Shown here: piece after piece, positions 36,203 to 44,880 of the stretch
Numbering within the stretch: position 1 is the first letter of the stretch
Layout of the letters: each line of letters begins with the position of its first letter
From: an uncultured Parabacteroides sp.
GTDB lineage: Bacteria; Bacteroidota; Bacteroidia; Bacteroidales; Tannerellaceae
Direction: 5' to 3'
Assembly (NCBI GenBank): GCA_900541965.1
Contig: UQLN01000014.1
Coordinates: 23,758-87,757 of the forward strand
DNA length: 64,000 nt
The notes under the pieces: model-generated
Told to the model about the DNA's origin: nothing
Databases searched by the model: none
The model's input: only the letters and a program-made list of their open reading frames with translations
Program-made: the position numbers and the translations under genes

Positions 36203-38062
36203 ATGAAACAGGTGTTTTTACTGGCAATGATTTTTACATTATTATTGCCGGGAGGGAATATTTATTCCAAGAACAAGAGTGCCAGGGAGAAAAATACCCT
36301 GCGTATCATGAGTTACAATATTCGTAATGGTAGGGGAATGGATGATCTGTCTGATTTTGAACGGACAGCGGATGCGATTAATAAGGCTTGTCCGGATGTG
36401 GTTGCCTTGCAGGAAATAGACAGTGTGACGGGACGCAGTGGTGGAATCGATGTTTTGCGTGAACTGGCCGAACGTACCCTGATGCATCGGGTTTATGCTC
36501 CGGCAATCCATTATGATGGCGGGAAGTATGGCATCGGCATGCTGAGCAAAGAAAAACCGGTAAATTTTCATACTGTTGCTTTGCCCGGCAGGGAGGAAGC
36601 CCGTACTTTACTGATTGTGGAATTTGAAAAGTATATCTATTGTTGTACCCATTTGTCGCTGACGGAAGAAGACCGTATGTTGTCTCTTCCCATCCTTTTC
36701 AAAGAGGCCGCAGCAGCGAATAAGCCGTTGTTCATAGCAGGAGATATGAATGCACATCCGGATTCGGAGTTTATTCGTGCCTTGCAGGATAAGTTTATAA
36801 TTTTGACAGATACCAAACAGTTTACTTTTCCGGCAGATAAACCGAATGAAACGATCGATTATATAGCAGCTTATGCAAAAGACTCAACAGCCTTTACGCG
36901 CATATCCTCCAAAGTTCTGGACGAACCGGCGGCTTCAGACCACCGTCCGATAGTAACCGATATTATTTTCAAGCAACCTGCTTCTGAAATATTCCATACG
37001 GAGCCTTATTTGCAAAATCCGGTAGGAAATGGAATTACAGTTATGTGGCAAACTACCGTACCGGCCTATAGTTGGGTGGAATACGGAACAGATAAAGAAC
37101 ATCTGACAAAAGCCAGGACGCTGGTAAACGGACAGGCTATTTGTAATAATCTGCAGCATAAAGTCCGCATAGAGAACCTGGAACCGGGTAAAACCTATTA
37201 TTACCGTGTCTGCTCCGAAGAAATTATGCTTTATCAGGCTTATAAGAAAATATTTGGTGAAACGGCAGTTTCCGAATTTCATACATTCACACTTCCCGAC
37301 GCTTCAGATACGGATTTTACAGCGATCATTTTTAATGATTTACACAAGCATTCCGAAACTTTGCAGGCACTATATAAGCAAGTAAAAGATTTGAAATATG
37401 ATTTTGTCGTTTTTAATGGCGATTGTATCGACGACCCGGCAGACCACGAACAGGCCACCCGTTTCCTCAGCGAATTGAATGAAACAGTGGATGCGGCGGA
37501 TGTCCCGGTATTTTATTTGCGTGGAAACCATGAAATCCGCAATGCTTATTCTATCGGGCTGCGCGACTTATTCGATTATGTAGGAGGTAAGACCTATGGT
37601 GCATTCAATTGGGGGGATACCCGTATTGTCATGTTGGATTGCGGAGAAGACAAACCGGATAGCCATTGGGTATATTATGGATTGAATGATTTTACCGATT
37701 TGCGCCAGGCGCAGGTTGGTTTCCTGAAGGAAGAATTGGCATCCAAAGCATTTAAGAAAGCGAATAAACGTGTTCTGATTCATCATGTACCGGTTTATGG
37801 AAATACGGATGAATATAATCCTTGCCTGGATTTATGGGGTGGCTTGTTATCAAAGGCTCCGTTCAATGTGTGCCTGAGCGCTCATACTCACAGTTATGCC
37901 TATTTACCGAAAGGTTCGGCAGGAAATAATTATCCGGTAATAGTCGGAGGTGGATACCGTATGGGTGACGCAACAGTAATGGTATTACAGAAAAAGGGCA
38001 AGGAATTGAAATTGCGTGTGCTTAATACAAAAGGCGAAACTGTGCAGGAACTGGATTTGTAA
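36203..38062 (+). CDS. Exported fusion of endonuclease/exonuclease/phosphatase and calcineurin-like phosphoesterase
   Basis: A 619-residue exported protein with two hydrolase units. A signal peptide (MKQVFLLAMIFTLLLPGG) is followed by an EEP-fold domain (about 30-255) with IMSYNIRNGRG, VVALQEIDSV, GDMNAHPDS and SDHRPIVTDI, all catalytic motifs present. A short beta domain like the N-terminal fibronectin-type part of purple acid phosphatases comes next (about 260-365; NGITVMWQTTVPAYSWVEYG). The metallophosphoesterase follows (about 370-605) with NDLHKH, NGDCIDD, RGNHEIR, HHVPVYG and SAHTHSYAY, again with metal ligands intact. Substrates are unknown; DNA, phospholipid or nucleotide phosphoesters are possible. 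Confidence 0.9.
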   Translation: MKQVFLLAMIFTLLLPGGNIYSKNKSAREKNTLRIMSYNIRNGRGMDDLSDFERTADAINKACPDVVALQEIDSVTGRSGGIDVLRELAERTLMHRVYAPAIHYDGGKYGIGMLSKEKPVNFHTVALPGREEARTLLIVEFEKYIYCCTHLSLTEEDRMLSLPILFKEAAAANKPLFIAGDMNAHPDSEFIRALQDKFIILTDTKQFTFPADKPNETIDYIAAYAKDSTAFTRISSKVLDEPAASDHRPIVTDIIFKQPASEIFHTEPYLQNPVGNGITVMWQTTVPAYSWVEYGTDKEHLTKARTLVNGQAICNNLQHKVRIENLEPGKTYYYRVCSEEIMLYQAYKKIFGETAVSEFHTFTLPDASDTDFTAIIFNDLHKHSETLQALYKQVKDLKYDFVVFNGDCIDDPADHEQATRFLSELNETVDAADVPVFYLRGNHEIRNAYSIGLRDLFDYVGGKTYGAFNWGDTRIVMLDCGEDKPDSHWVYYGLNDFTDLRQAQVGFLKEELASKAFKKANKRVLIHHVPVYGNTDEYNPCLDLWGGLLSKAPFNVCLSAHTHSYAYLPKGSAGNNYPVIVGGGYRMGDATVMVLQKKGKELKLRVLNTKGETVQELDL

Positions 38063-38124
38063 TTTTGAATAATAAACAAAAACGGCAATATCTTAAATTG
38101 ATAAACAAATAATAGAAAACAGGT

Positions 38125-39492
38125 ATGATACAAGGTTCGGAAGAAGAAAACGTAGCAGAAGTGTCAATAAAAACAGATTTGATTTATGGAATAGACGACC
38201 GTCCTCCATTCAAAGAAGCTTTGTTTGCGGCCTTACAACATCTTCTGGCTATTTTTGTGGCAATCATCACACCGCCTCTGATTATAGCCGGTGCGCTGAA
38301 ACTGGATTTGGAAACAACCGGCTTTCTTGTATCCATGGCACTTTTTGTTTCCGGTGTTTCTACATTTATCCAATGTAGAAGTGTTGGACCGATAGGAGCT
38401 AAATTACTTTGTATACAGGGAACCAGTTTTTCTTTTATCGGCCCCATTATTGCAATCGGACAAATCGGAGGATTGCCTTTGATATTCGGGGCATGTATTA
38501 CGGCTGCTCCGGTAGAGATGATAATTAGCCGTACATTTAAATACTTGCGTTCCGTTATCACACCGCTGGTTTCCGGTATAGTGGTATTGCTTATCGGATT
38601 GAGCCTGATAAAAGTAGGGGTCGTATCCTGTGGCGGTGGTTATGGGGCGATGGACAAAGGTTCTTTTGGCAGTTTCGAAAATTTGAGTGTGGCTGGTGCC
38701 GTACTTTTAAGCGTACTGTTTTTTAACCGTTGTAAGAATAAATATTTACGAATGAGCTCTATTGTTCTCGGGCTTTGTATCGGATATGTTCTTGCTTATA
38801 GCTTAGGAATGGTCGATATGTCGGCTGCTTCTTCCCAGAGTTTGATGGGTTTCAATATCCCGGTACCGTTCAAATATGGTTTCGACTGGAATATATCTTC
38901 TTTTATTGCTGTGGGATTGGTCTATCTGATTACAGCTATTGAAGCAACAGGAGATGTAACTGCCAATTCGATGATTTCAGGTAAGTCAATAGAAGGAAAC
39001 AGTTATCTGAAGCGCGTATCGGGAGGGGTGTTGGCTGACGGTACGAATTCGATGATTGCCGGTATATTCAATTCTTTCCCGAATTCTATTTTCGCACAAA
39101 ATAACGGGATAATCCAATTGACCGGAGTGGCAAGCCGGTATGTAGGCTACTATATAGCGGGTATGCTGGTTTTATTGGGGTTGTTTCCTATTGTAGGAGT
39201 TGTATTTTCCCTGATGCCGGACCCGGTATTGGGTGGGGCTACATTGCTGATGTTTGGAACAGTGGCTGCGGCAGGTATTCGTATTATCGCTTCACAGCAT
39301 ATCAATCGTAAAGCGACTCTGGTGTTGGCGGCAAGCCTTTCTTTGGGCCTTGGCGTAGAGCTGATGCCGGATATACTGAACGCGGCACCGGATGCTGTCA
39401 AAGGTATTTTTTCTTCGGGCATAACAACCGGCGGACTGGTTGCGATTCTTTCTAATTTATTAATACACGTCAAAGAAGACATAACAGAATAA
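38125..39492 (+). CDS. Xanthine/uracil permease (NCS2 family)
   Basis: An inner-membrane nucleobase transporter, 455 residues, with about 12-14 helices. NCS2 motifs include QHLLAIFVAIITPPLI near the start, IGAKLLCIQGTSFSFIGP, the signature IEATGDVTANS-like segment and QNNGIIQLTGVASR. It is followed 5 bases later by xanthine phosphoribosyltransferase, so xanthine is the likely substrate. The 62-base gap before the gene is too short for a purine riboswitch. Confidence 0.94.
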   Translation: MIQGSEEENVAEVSIKTDLIYGIDDRPPFKEALFAALQHLLAIFVAIITPPLIIAGALKLDLETTGFLVSMALFVSGVSTFIQCRSVGPIGAKLLCIQGTSFSFIGPIIAIGQIGGLPLIFGACITAAPVEMIISRTFKYLRSVITPLVSGIVVLLIGLSLIKVGVVSCGGGYGAMDKGSFGSFENLSVAGAVLLSVLFFNRCKNKYLRMSSIVLGLCIGYVLAYSLGMVDMSAASSQSLMGFNIPVPFKYGFDWNISSFIAVGLVYLITAIEATGDVTANSMISGKSIEGNSYLKRVSGGVLADGTNSMIAGIFNSFPNSIFAQNNGIIQLTGVASRYVGYYIAGMLVLLGLFPIVGVVFSLMPDPVLGGATLLMFGTVAAAGIRIIASQHINRKATLVLAASLSLGLGVELMPDILNAAPDAVKGIFSSGITTGGLVAILSNLLIHVKEDITE

Positions 39493-39497
39493 ATCAT

Positions 39498-40064
39498 ATG
39501 GAATTACTTAAACAGCGTATTTTACAGGACGGCAAATGCTATCCGGGTGGTATCTTGAAAGTGGACAGCTTTATCAATCACCAAATGGACCCGATGCTAT
39601 TATATAAGGTTGCGGAAGAATTTATCTACCGGTTCAGGGACGCAAATATCAATAAGATTGTGACTATCGAGGCAAGTGGGATTGCTCCTGCTATTATGGT
39701 TGGATATATTATGCATCTGCCGGTTGTTTTTATCAAAAAGAAGCAACCGAAGACCATGGAAAATATGCTGTCTACCGTAGTTCACTCTTTCACTAAGGAC
39801 CGTGACTATACGGTTTGTATCAGCAATAATTTCCTTACTCCGGACGACCGTATCCTTTTTATCGATGATTTCCTTGCTTTTGGAAATGCCGCAATGGGAG
39901 TACTCGACTTGGTGAAGCAAGCTGGGGCTACGCTGGAAGGTATGGGGTTTATCATTGAAAAAGCATTCCAGAACGGACGTACGCTTTTAAATGAAGCAAA
40001 TGCACGTGTGGAAAGCCTGGCTATTATCGATAGCCTTGATAATTGTACGATACAGATACGCTGA
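39498..40064 (+). CDS. xpt: Xanthine phosphoribosyltransferase
   Basis: A salvage enzyme turning xanthine and PRPP into XMP, 188 residues. It matches the Xpt family: MELLKQRILQDGKCYPGGILKVDSFINHQ-type N-terminus (shown in parts), IEASGIAPAIMVGY, and the PRPP-binding loop ILFIDDFLAFGNA. The C-terminal IEKAFQNGR is conserved. It forms an operon with the permease just upstream: uptake followed by capture. Confidence 0.97.
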   Translation: MELLKQRILQDGKCYPGGILKVDSFINHQMDPMLLYKVAEEFIYRFRDANINKIVTIEASGIAPAIMVGYIMHLPVVFIKKKQPKTMENMLSTVVHSFTKDRDYTVCISNNFLTPDDRILFIDDFLAFGNAAMGVLDLVKQAGATLEGMGFIIEKAFQNGRTLLNEANARVESLAIIDSLDNCTIQIR

Positions 40065-40076
40065 TTAAAGCCTTGC

Positions 40077-40604
40077 CTAAGAAGGGATAGTATAACGTAT
40101 ACAAGCCGTATTTTTCATAATCGGCAATTTTAAAATATTCTCGGGAAGCCTATTTTCCAGTCGGGTGATAATAGCACGGTTAAACCCTCCGTGGCCGATT
40201 GCCAGGATATGCTTTCCGGGAAATTCTTTTTTCAGGAAGTCAATAAAAGCTCCGGCTCTTTTATATTGTGCTTCAGTGCTTTCTACACTTTCGGGTAAAC
40301 TGTTGAAATCCAGTTCATGGGCTATTTTACCTGTATAGATACCCCAATCCATTTCACGGAGCAGGGGAGTGGCTACCGGCTCTATTCCTTTCCGTCGTGC
40401 TACGGCCATAGCTGTATCATAACTTCTAGCCAGATCACTGCAGACAATTATATCTATCGGTTCGTTTTCTAACAGATCAGCCAATTGTCCGGCTTGCTCT
40501 TTTCCTGTTTCGGACAGGTGACCGGGCATTTGTCCCTGTAAGATGTGCTGCCTGTTTTCCTCTGTTTCCCCGTGGCGGCTTAATATAAGTTCAATCTGTT
40601 GCAT
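40077..40604 (-). CDS. Histidine phosphatase family protein
   Basis: A 175-residue phosphatase of the phosphoglycerate-mutase-like superfamily. The phospho-histidine motif is LSRHGETEENR at about 8-18, and the second catalytic histidine is in AIGHGGFNRAI. Also typical are LSETGKEQAGQL, CSDLARSYDTA and LREMDWGIYTG. The substrate is unknown; cobalamin-type (CobC) or sugar-phosphate phosphatases look similar. It is convergent with xpt, with a 12-base gap and no terminator between. Confidence 0.9.
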   Translation of the reverse strand: MQQIELILSRHGETEENRQHILQGQMPGHLSETGKEQAGQLADLLENEPIDIIVCSDLARSYDTAMAVARRKGIEPVATPLLREMDWGIYTGKIAHELDFNSLPESVESTEAQYKRAGAFIDFLKKEFPGKHILAIGHGGFNRAIITRLENRLPENILKLPIMKNTACIRYTIPS

Positions 40605-40621
40605 ACGATTTATTTATGAGA

Positions 40622-40629
40622 CAAATGTA
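40622..40629 (-). promoter_or_regulatory. -7 box of the histidine phosphatase gene
   Basis: TACATTTG on the minus strand, a perfect box about 18 bases before the start codon, implying a very short leader. Confidence 0.45.
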
Positions 40630-40711
40630 AGCAAAAAATGAATACCGGAAGTTGCTGGTAATAACAGGTTAAAAATCTATTTGCTACAGCATATTATAAG
40701 ATTTTTTAGCA

Positions 40712-40740
40712 TTGAGTTTTATTTGAAAAAGTTAATTTTG
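40712..40740 (+). promoter_or_regulatory. Promoter of the Gfo/Idh/MocA gene
   Basis: TTG at 40712-40714, an 18-base spacer, TAATTTTG at 40733-40740. The predicted start of transcription near 40747 lies before the ATG at 40768 and excludes an upstream start at 40681. Confidence 0.6.
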
Positions 40741-40767
40741 AACGAGTTAAATCTAATACATTGTGAT

Positions 40768-42075
40768 ATGACGACACGACGTGGTTTTTTTAGAAAATCT
40801 GCTGCAATAGCTACGGCAGGTTTGGTGATGCCTTCCTTATTAAGCGAAAGTAAAATGTATGCTCAGGTACTTGGTGCCAACGACCGGTTGAGAGTAGGAT
40901 TGATAGGTTGCCGGAATATGGGGTGGGCGAATCTCTCCGATTTTTTAATTCATAAAGATGTGGATTGTGTGGCTTTATGCGATATAGATAAAAATATATT
41001 GGAGAATAAAGCCGGGGAAGTTGCCAAGCTCCGTGGTAATAAGCCGGAATTATTTGGTGATTACAGGAAAATGTTGGAAATGAAAGACCTCGATGCTGTG
41101 ATAATCGGAACGCCCGACCATTGGCATTGCCTGCAACTGGTAGATGCTTGTGCTGCCGGAAAAGATGTTTATGTGGAGAAGCCATTGGCTAATTCGATTG
41201 CAGAATGTGATGCAATGGTGGCCGCTGCTAAAAAATACAATAAGGTTATTCAGGTAGGGCAACAACAACGCAGTGGAAACCATTGGCACGAAATGAAACA
41301 ATATATAGATACGGGCAAGCTGGGCAAGATTTCAAGGGTGGAAGTCTGGGCTAATTTTAATTACGGTGCGCTTTCTCTGCCGGTACCGGATAGTCCTGTT
41401 CCGGCAGGAGTCTATTTTGATATGTGGCTGGGACCGGCTCCGAAGCGTTCTTTTAATGAGGCCCGTTTTCATGGCTCCTGGCGTATGTTCTGGGATTATG
41501 GAGGAGGCTTGTTGACGGATTGGGGTGTTCATCTGCTGGATATGGCTTTGTGGGGTATGAATGTGAAAGGGATGCCTAAGCGAGTTTTGGGCTCCGGTGG
41601 TAAGTGGGCTTTTCCGAAAAACAGTCCCGAAACATTCGATACTTTAACGGTTGTTTATGAGTTTGATGATTTTATTATCCAATGGTCGAATATTGCCGGT
41701 ACGGAAACGGGGCCTTACGGTCGTAATTATGGATTGGCATTCAAAGGAACGAATGGCACGCTGGTAGCCAATCGTGAAAGCTGGGAGGTTATACCCGAGA
41801 AAGACAGGGCTGAGGCTGTGACCTCTTTGCCTGATTATCGTGACCACAAAGACCATGTAACCAATTTTATCAATTGTGTGAAGTCGCGGAATTTCGATAC
41901 GGCATGTACGATTGATAATGGTAGTCTGTGTGCCAAGTATGCCCATTTGGGAAATATCTCTGCACGGGTAAAGGATGTCCTTACTTATGATGACATAAAT
42001 AAATCATTCAATAATAAAGAAGCGAACAAGCTGATCAAACCGAGTTATCGAACTCCCTGGAAATTCCCGAAATAG
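40768..42075 (+). CDS. Tat-exported Gfo/Idh/MocA-family oxidoreductase
   Basis: An NAD(P)-dependent sugar oxidoreductase or glycoside-processing enzyme, 435 residues. The N-terminus is a twin-arginine signal (TTRRGFFRKSA, then a hydrophobic stretch ending MYAQV), so the folded protein with bound cofactor is sent to the periplasm. The Rossmann part has LRVGLIGCRNMGW. The conserved EKP motif is in YVEKPLANS, and the second domain has GSWRMFWDYGGGLLTDWGVHLLD. Exported members in Bacteroidetes act on plant, mucin or glycosaminoglycan sugars; the substrate here is unknown. It stands alone, not inside a carbohydrate locus. Confidence 0.92.
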   Translation: MTTRRGFFRKSAAIATAGLVMPSLLSESKMYAQVLGANDRLRVGLIGCRNMGWANLSDFLIHKDVDCVALCDIDKNILENKAGEVAKLRGNKPELFGDYRKMLEMKDLDAVIIGTPDHWHCLQLVDACAAGKDVYVEKPLANSIAECDAMVAAAKKYNKVIQVGQQQRSGNHWHEMKQYIDTGKLGKISRVEVWANFNYGALSLPVPDSPVPAGVYFDMWLGPAPKRSFNEARFHGSWRMFWDYGGGLLTDWGVHLLDMALWGMNVKGMPKRVLGSGGKWAFPKNSPETFDTLTVVYEFDDFIIQWSNIAGTETGPYGRNYGLAFKGTNGTLVANRESWEVIPEKDRAEAVTSLPDYRDHKDHVTNFINCVKSRNFDTACTIDNGSLCAKYAHLGNISARVKDVLTYDDINKSFNNKEANKLIKPSYRTPWKFPK

Positions 42076-42100
42076 TGAATTTGAAATCTATAGTTTCTTA

Positions 42101-42221
42101 CGCGCAGCCCTTCTTCATCCACCTGCGCGGATTGTCGCCACTACCCGGAACATAGTCTTTACTATGTTCCGGGTAGTAAAAAAGAATTGCGCAGATAGTA
42201 TTTGCAATCTGCACGGGTAGT
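42101..42221. repeat. Cluster of palindromes including a perfect 17-bp hairpin
   Basis: Elements in order are CGCGCAG...CTGCGCG (42101-42107 with 42123-42129); a perfect 17-bp stem with CTTT loop (ACTACCCGGAACATAGT at 42140-42156 with 42161-42177); GCAGAT...ATCTGC (42191-42196 with 42207-42212); and another CGGGTAGT at 42214-42221 that could pair with the left arm of the big stem. The big stem is followed by A residues, so it is not an intrinsic terminator for the upstream gene. The remaining bases of the 42076-42390 gap hold only the tRNA terminator. Confidence 0.7.
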
Positions 42222-42342
42222 TATTACTATATCTCTTATGTTTCTTTGAGCAAGATATATTTTAAAATAAGACAGTGCCATAATAGGGAAAGGCTACACT
42301 TGTTTGTGTGGAGAACGGTATGGATGCAGGGAGGATTTAGCT

Positions 42343-42377
42343 TAAAAAAGAAAAGCCTTCAGTTTACCTGAAGGCTT
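42343..42377 (-). terminator. Terminator of the first initiator tRNA gene
   Basis: Read on the minus strand: AAGCCTTCAG-GTAAA-CTGAAGGCTT (42377 to 42353), then TTTCTTTTTT. It lies 14 bases beyond the tRNA 3' end. Confidence 0.85.
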
Positions 42378-42390
42378 AATCTTAAATTTG

Positions 42391-42462
<72 letters not shown>

Positions 42463-42469
42463 ATGTATT

Positions 42470-42524
42470 CAATTGTTTCCCAATTGCGAGTGCAAAAGTA
42501 TGGAGAATAATTGAATAATCCAAA
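42470..42524 (-). promoter_or_regulatory. Promoter and leader hairpin of initiator tRNA copy 1
   Basis: Minus strand: TTTG (42524-42521), a 20-base spacer, TACTTTTG (42500-42493). A hairpin CAATTG-5-CAATTG (42470-42486) starts at about the predicted transcription start, in the 5' leader of the tRNA precursor. Confidence 0.8.
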
Positions 42525-42594
42525 TAATTCAAGGAATAACTTGAATATAATTTGAGTGATTTGAGTGGAGTTGTTGATAATCAGTTCTTTGTTC

Positions 42595-42909
42595 TTATAA
42601 CTCGTCTATGTCTATTTGATCATTCTCGTATAATCTGAGTTGATTTTTTAGCAGGTCGATTTCTTTCTGCATGGACTTGATACGTTCCAATAGATGGTGT
42701 ATGGCATCGATACCTTCTACATTGATGGATAAATCATAATACAGGCGCGTGTATCTTTCCACGTCGTACAGTTGGGATACAGGAAGATAGCTTTCACCTT
42801 CTATGATGTCAATTTTTATCAGTCCTCCTTTTTCCAATGTATAAAGGAATGATGGCTCGATATGGCATATCCGGCAGTATTCACTGACTATAATTAAATC
42901 TGTTTGCAT
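42595..42909 (-). CDS. cbpM: CbpM-type chaperone modulator (MerR-like)
   Basis: A 104-residue partner of the DnaJ-like protein CbpA, encoded 13 bases upstream. In proteobacteria CbpM binds the J domain and blocks CbpA. The N-terminal part (about 8-60) is a MerR-like helix-turn-helix fold (SEYCRICHIEPSFLYTLEKGGLI, YLPVSQLYDVERYTRLYYDL in parts). The C-terminal 35 residues form a coiled coil (LLERIKSMQKEIDLLKNQL). Length and context fit the family. Confidence 0.88.
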   Translation of the reverse strand: MQTDLIIVSEYCRICHIEPSFLYTLEKGGLIKIDIIEGESYLPVSQLYDVERYTRLYYDLSINVEGIDAIHHLLERIKSMQKEIDLLKNQLRLYENDQIDIDEL

Positions 42910-42922
42910 AACATCCTGTTTT

Positions 42923-43822
42923 TTAATTAAGACTCTGTATTTCGCGGAACAAATCCTTCTGTTTTTCCGTTAGGTTGACCGGTATCTCAATCGAGTAGGT
43001 GACGATTAAATCGCCGAAAGTTCCTTCCTTTTTATAAACGGGGAAACCTTTACCTTTCAGCCGGATTTTGCTTCCGTTTTGGGTTCCCGGTTTTACATTG
43101 AGTTTCACCTTGCCGTCCATTGTTTCTATGATTTGTTCTCCGCCGAGTATGGCAGTATAGAGGTTTAATGGAACGGTGACATACAAATCATCACCAGCCC
43201 GTTTAAAGCGGCTGTCTGCCGGAATACTGAAAGTGATGTATAAATCGCCGGCAGGTCCCCCGTTGACGCCGGGGCCGCCTTGTCCTTTCAGTTTGATCGT
43301 TTGCCCGTCAGCTATACCGGCAGGAATAGTGATACGCAGGTTTTTCCCGTTTACGGTAATGATCTGTTTGTGAGTTTTTGCAGCATCAGCCAAAGAAACC
43401 TGTAATTCTGTCGTGTAATCTTGTCCGCGGAAGCTATAGTTGCCTCTGCTGCCGTGGCTGCTTCTTGCGCCGCCTCCGAACATTTGTTCGAAGAAGTCGG
43501 AGAATTCGCTGCCGTCTCCGGATGAACTCCAGAAAGTACCGCCGCCTTGGTTGTTCTGATATTGCCGGTGTTGTTGTTGGGCTTCAAATTCATCAGCATG
43601 TTTCCAGTGTTCACCATATTGGTCATACTTCTTCCGTTTGTCCGGGTCGCTCAACACTTCGTTTGCTTCATTTATTTCCTGAAATTTGTGATGGGCTTCC
43701 GGGTCATTGGGATTCAAGTCCGGATGGTATTTGCGTGCCAGCTTTTTATAAGCCTTTTTGACCTCTTCCTGAGAGGCGCTTTTATCCAATCCGAGAATTT
43801 TGTAATAATCTATGTAAGCCAT
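42923..43822 (-). CDS. cbpA: DnaJ-like co-chaperone CbpA
   Basis: A class II J-domain protein that stimulates DnaK, 299 residues. The J domain (1-70) has the essential HPD at residues 33-35. A Gly/Phe-rich linker follows (about 85-130, FFEQMFGGG), then two C-terminal substrate-binding domains (YTTELQVSLADAAKTHKQI, VKLNVKPGTQNGSKIRLKGKG). No zinc finger is present, which separates it from DnaJ. It is cotranscribed with cbpM. An inverted repeat at 43904-43929 upstream may control it. Confidence 0.94.
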   Translation of the reverse strand: MAYIDYYKILGLDKSASQEEVKKAYKKLARKYHPDLNPNDPEAHHKFQEINEANEVLSDPDKRKKYDQYGEHWKHADEFEAQQQHRQYQNNQGGGTFWSSSGDGSEFSDFFEQMFGGGARSSHGSRGNYSFRGQDYTTELQVSLADAAKTHKQIITVNGKNLRITIPAGIADGQTIKLKGQGGPGVNGGPAGDLYITFSIPADSRFKRAGDDLYVTVPLNLYTAILGGEQIIETMDGKVKLNVKPGTQNGSKIRLKGKGFPVYKKEGTFGDLIVTYSIEIPVNLTEKQKDLFREIQSLN

Positions 43823-43880
43823 ATTAACTATGTTATTAAGTCTACTATCCGTTGATTCTTATACGTATATGTAATAACAA

Positions 43881-43929
43881 CAAATATGCCGGGCTTGTTT
43901 GTTCATTGTTTAATTATAGCTAAACAATG
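43881..43929 (-). promoter_or_regulatory. Possible cbpA promoter with overlapping 9-bp inverted repeat
   Basis: CATATTTG on the minus strand (43888-43881) is one base from the -7 consensus. Immediately upstream lies CATTGTTTA-8 bases-TAAACAATG (43904-43912 and 43921-43929), a perfect inverted repeat covering where RNA polymerase would bind. It is shaped like a heat-shock operator but is not the CIRCE sequence. Confidence 0.45.
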
Positions 43930-44015
43930 TTTAGTATAAATCTATGAGGGAACGGGTATTGATAAATACTATCGAAGTGTTGAGATGCCAGGAGTAAAAG
44001 AGGATTTGAGGGGAT

Positions 44016-44054
44016 AAAAAGAAAAAGGCTGTTCAATTTTGAACAACCTTTTTG
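44016..44054 (-). terminator. Terminator of the second initiator tRNA gene
   Basis: Minus strand: AAAAAGGTTGTTC pairing with GAACAGCCTTTTT, then CTTTTTATCC. It starts a few bases after the tRNA 3' end. The flanking A and T tracts make it bidirectional. Confidence 0.85.
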
Positions 44055-44057
44055 TAG

Positions 44058-44129
<72 letters not shown>

Positions 44130-44137
44130 ATGTATTT

Positions 44138-44191
44138 CAATCGTTATCCGATTGCGTGTGCAAAGGTACAACTATTACCTTACGAAACAAA
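44138..44191 (-). promoter_or_regulatory. Promoter and leader hairpin of initiator tRNA copy 2
   Basis: Minus strand: TTTG (44191-44188), a 19-base spacer, TACCTTTG (44168-44161). The leader hairpin is CAATCG-5-CGATTG (44138-44154). Compared with copy 1 one base pair has changed from T:A to C:G, keeping the pairing. Confidence 0.8.
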
Positions 44192-44278
44192 TTTATTGCA
44201 AGTTTTTTTTAATATACTTGGTAAATACAATCTTTTTTAGGTACTTTGCGCACAGTTTTAATCAAAATGTGCAATACA

Positions 44279-44872
44279 ATGCCGGTGGTAGTTTCAAAAA
44301 CACGTGAGATGTTGATTGATGTGGCTAGACAATTGTTTGCCCGCATGGGGGTGGATAATACAACAATGAATGATATTGCACAGGCATCTAAAAAGGGGAG
44401 GCGTACATTATATACGTATTTCAAAAGCAAGAATGAGATTTATCTTGCTGTTGTGGAATCCGAACTGGATAAGTTATATAAAATGCTGCAAGATGTGGCA
44501 TCAAAGGATTTGCCTGCAGACGAAAAATTAATCTTATTTATTTATGCACGGTTAGATGCCATTAAGGCTTTGGTATTTCGCAACGGGACATTACGTGCGA
44601 ATTTTTTCCGCGACATATGGAGAGTGGAGAAGGTCCGTAAGAATTTTGACATCCGCGAAACGGAATTGTTGAAAGGTATTTTGGAGGCCGGTGTGAAAGA
44701 AGGTGTTTTTGCCATGCCCGATGCGGATATTACGGCAGTAGTGCTCCATCATGCTCTTAAAGGGCTGGAAGTGCCTTATATCCGGGGGATAATGGGTGAT
44801 AATATCAGCCAGCGGATAAAGCGAAGAGATAATGTAATGAATTTGATATTCAACGGTATAAAGATAAAGTAA
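44279..44872 (+). CDS. TetR-family transcriptional regulator
   Basis: A 197-residue regulator. The N-terminal helix-turn-helix (about 5-55) reads SKTREMLIDVARQLFARMG, TTMNDIAQASKKGRRTLYTYF, KSKNEIYLAVVESE (in pieces), a classic TetR pattern. The C-terminal ligand domain is all-helical. The start at 44279 (MPVVVSKTRE) fits relatives best; ATG at 44267 is an alternative. It is the first gene of an apparent operon with fabH and fabG (8-base gap to fabH), so it probably controls fatty-acid synthesis in response to an acyl ligand, as FabR/FadR-like TetR proteins do. The ligand is unknown. Confidence 0.9.
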   Translation: MPVVVSKTREMLIDVARQLFARMGVDNTTMNDIAQASKKGRRTLYTYFKSKNEIYLAVVESELDKLYKMLQDVASKDLPADEKLILFIYARLDAIKALVFRNGTLRANFFRDIWRVEKVRKNFDIRETELLKGILEAGVKEGVFAMPDADITAVVLHHALKGLEVPYIRGIMGDNISQRIKRRDNVMNLIFNGIKIK

Positions 44873-44880
44873 AACCAAGG

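Noticed and set aside
38063..38124. Purine riboswitch before the xanthine permease-xpt pair
   Set aside because: The gap is only 62 bases with no three-way junction, and the upstream gene ends directly before it.
42140..42177. Intrinsic terminator for the Tat oxidoreductase gene
   Set aside because: The 17-bp stem is followed by A residues, not T, on the plus strand.
43904..43929. CIRCE heat-shock operator
   Set aside because: The arms (CATTGTTTA) do not match the CIRCE arm TTAGCACTC.
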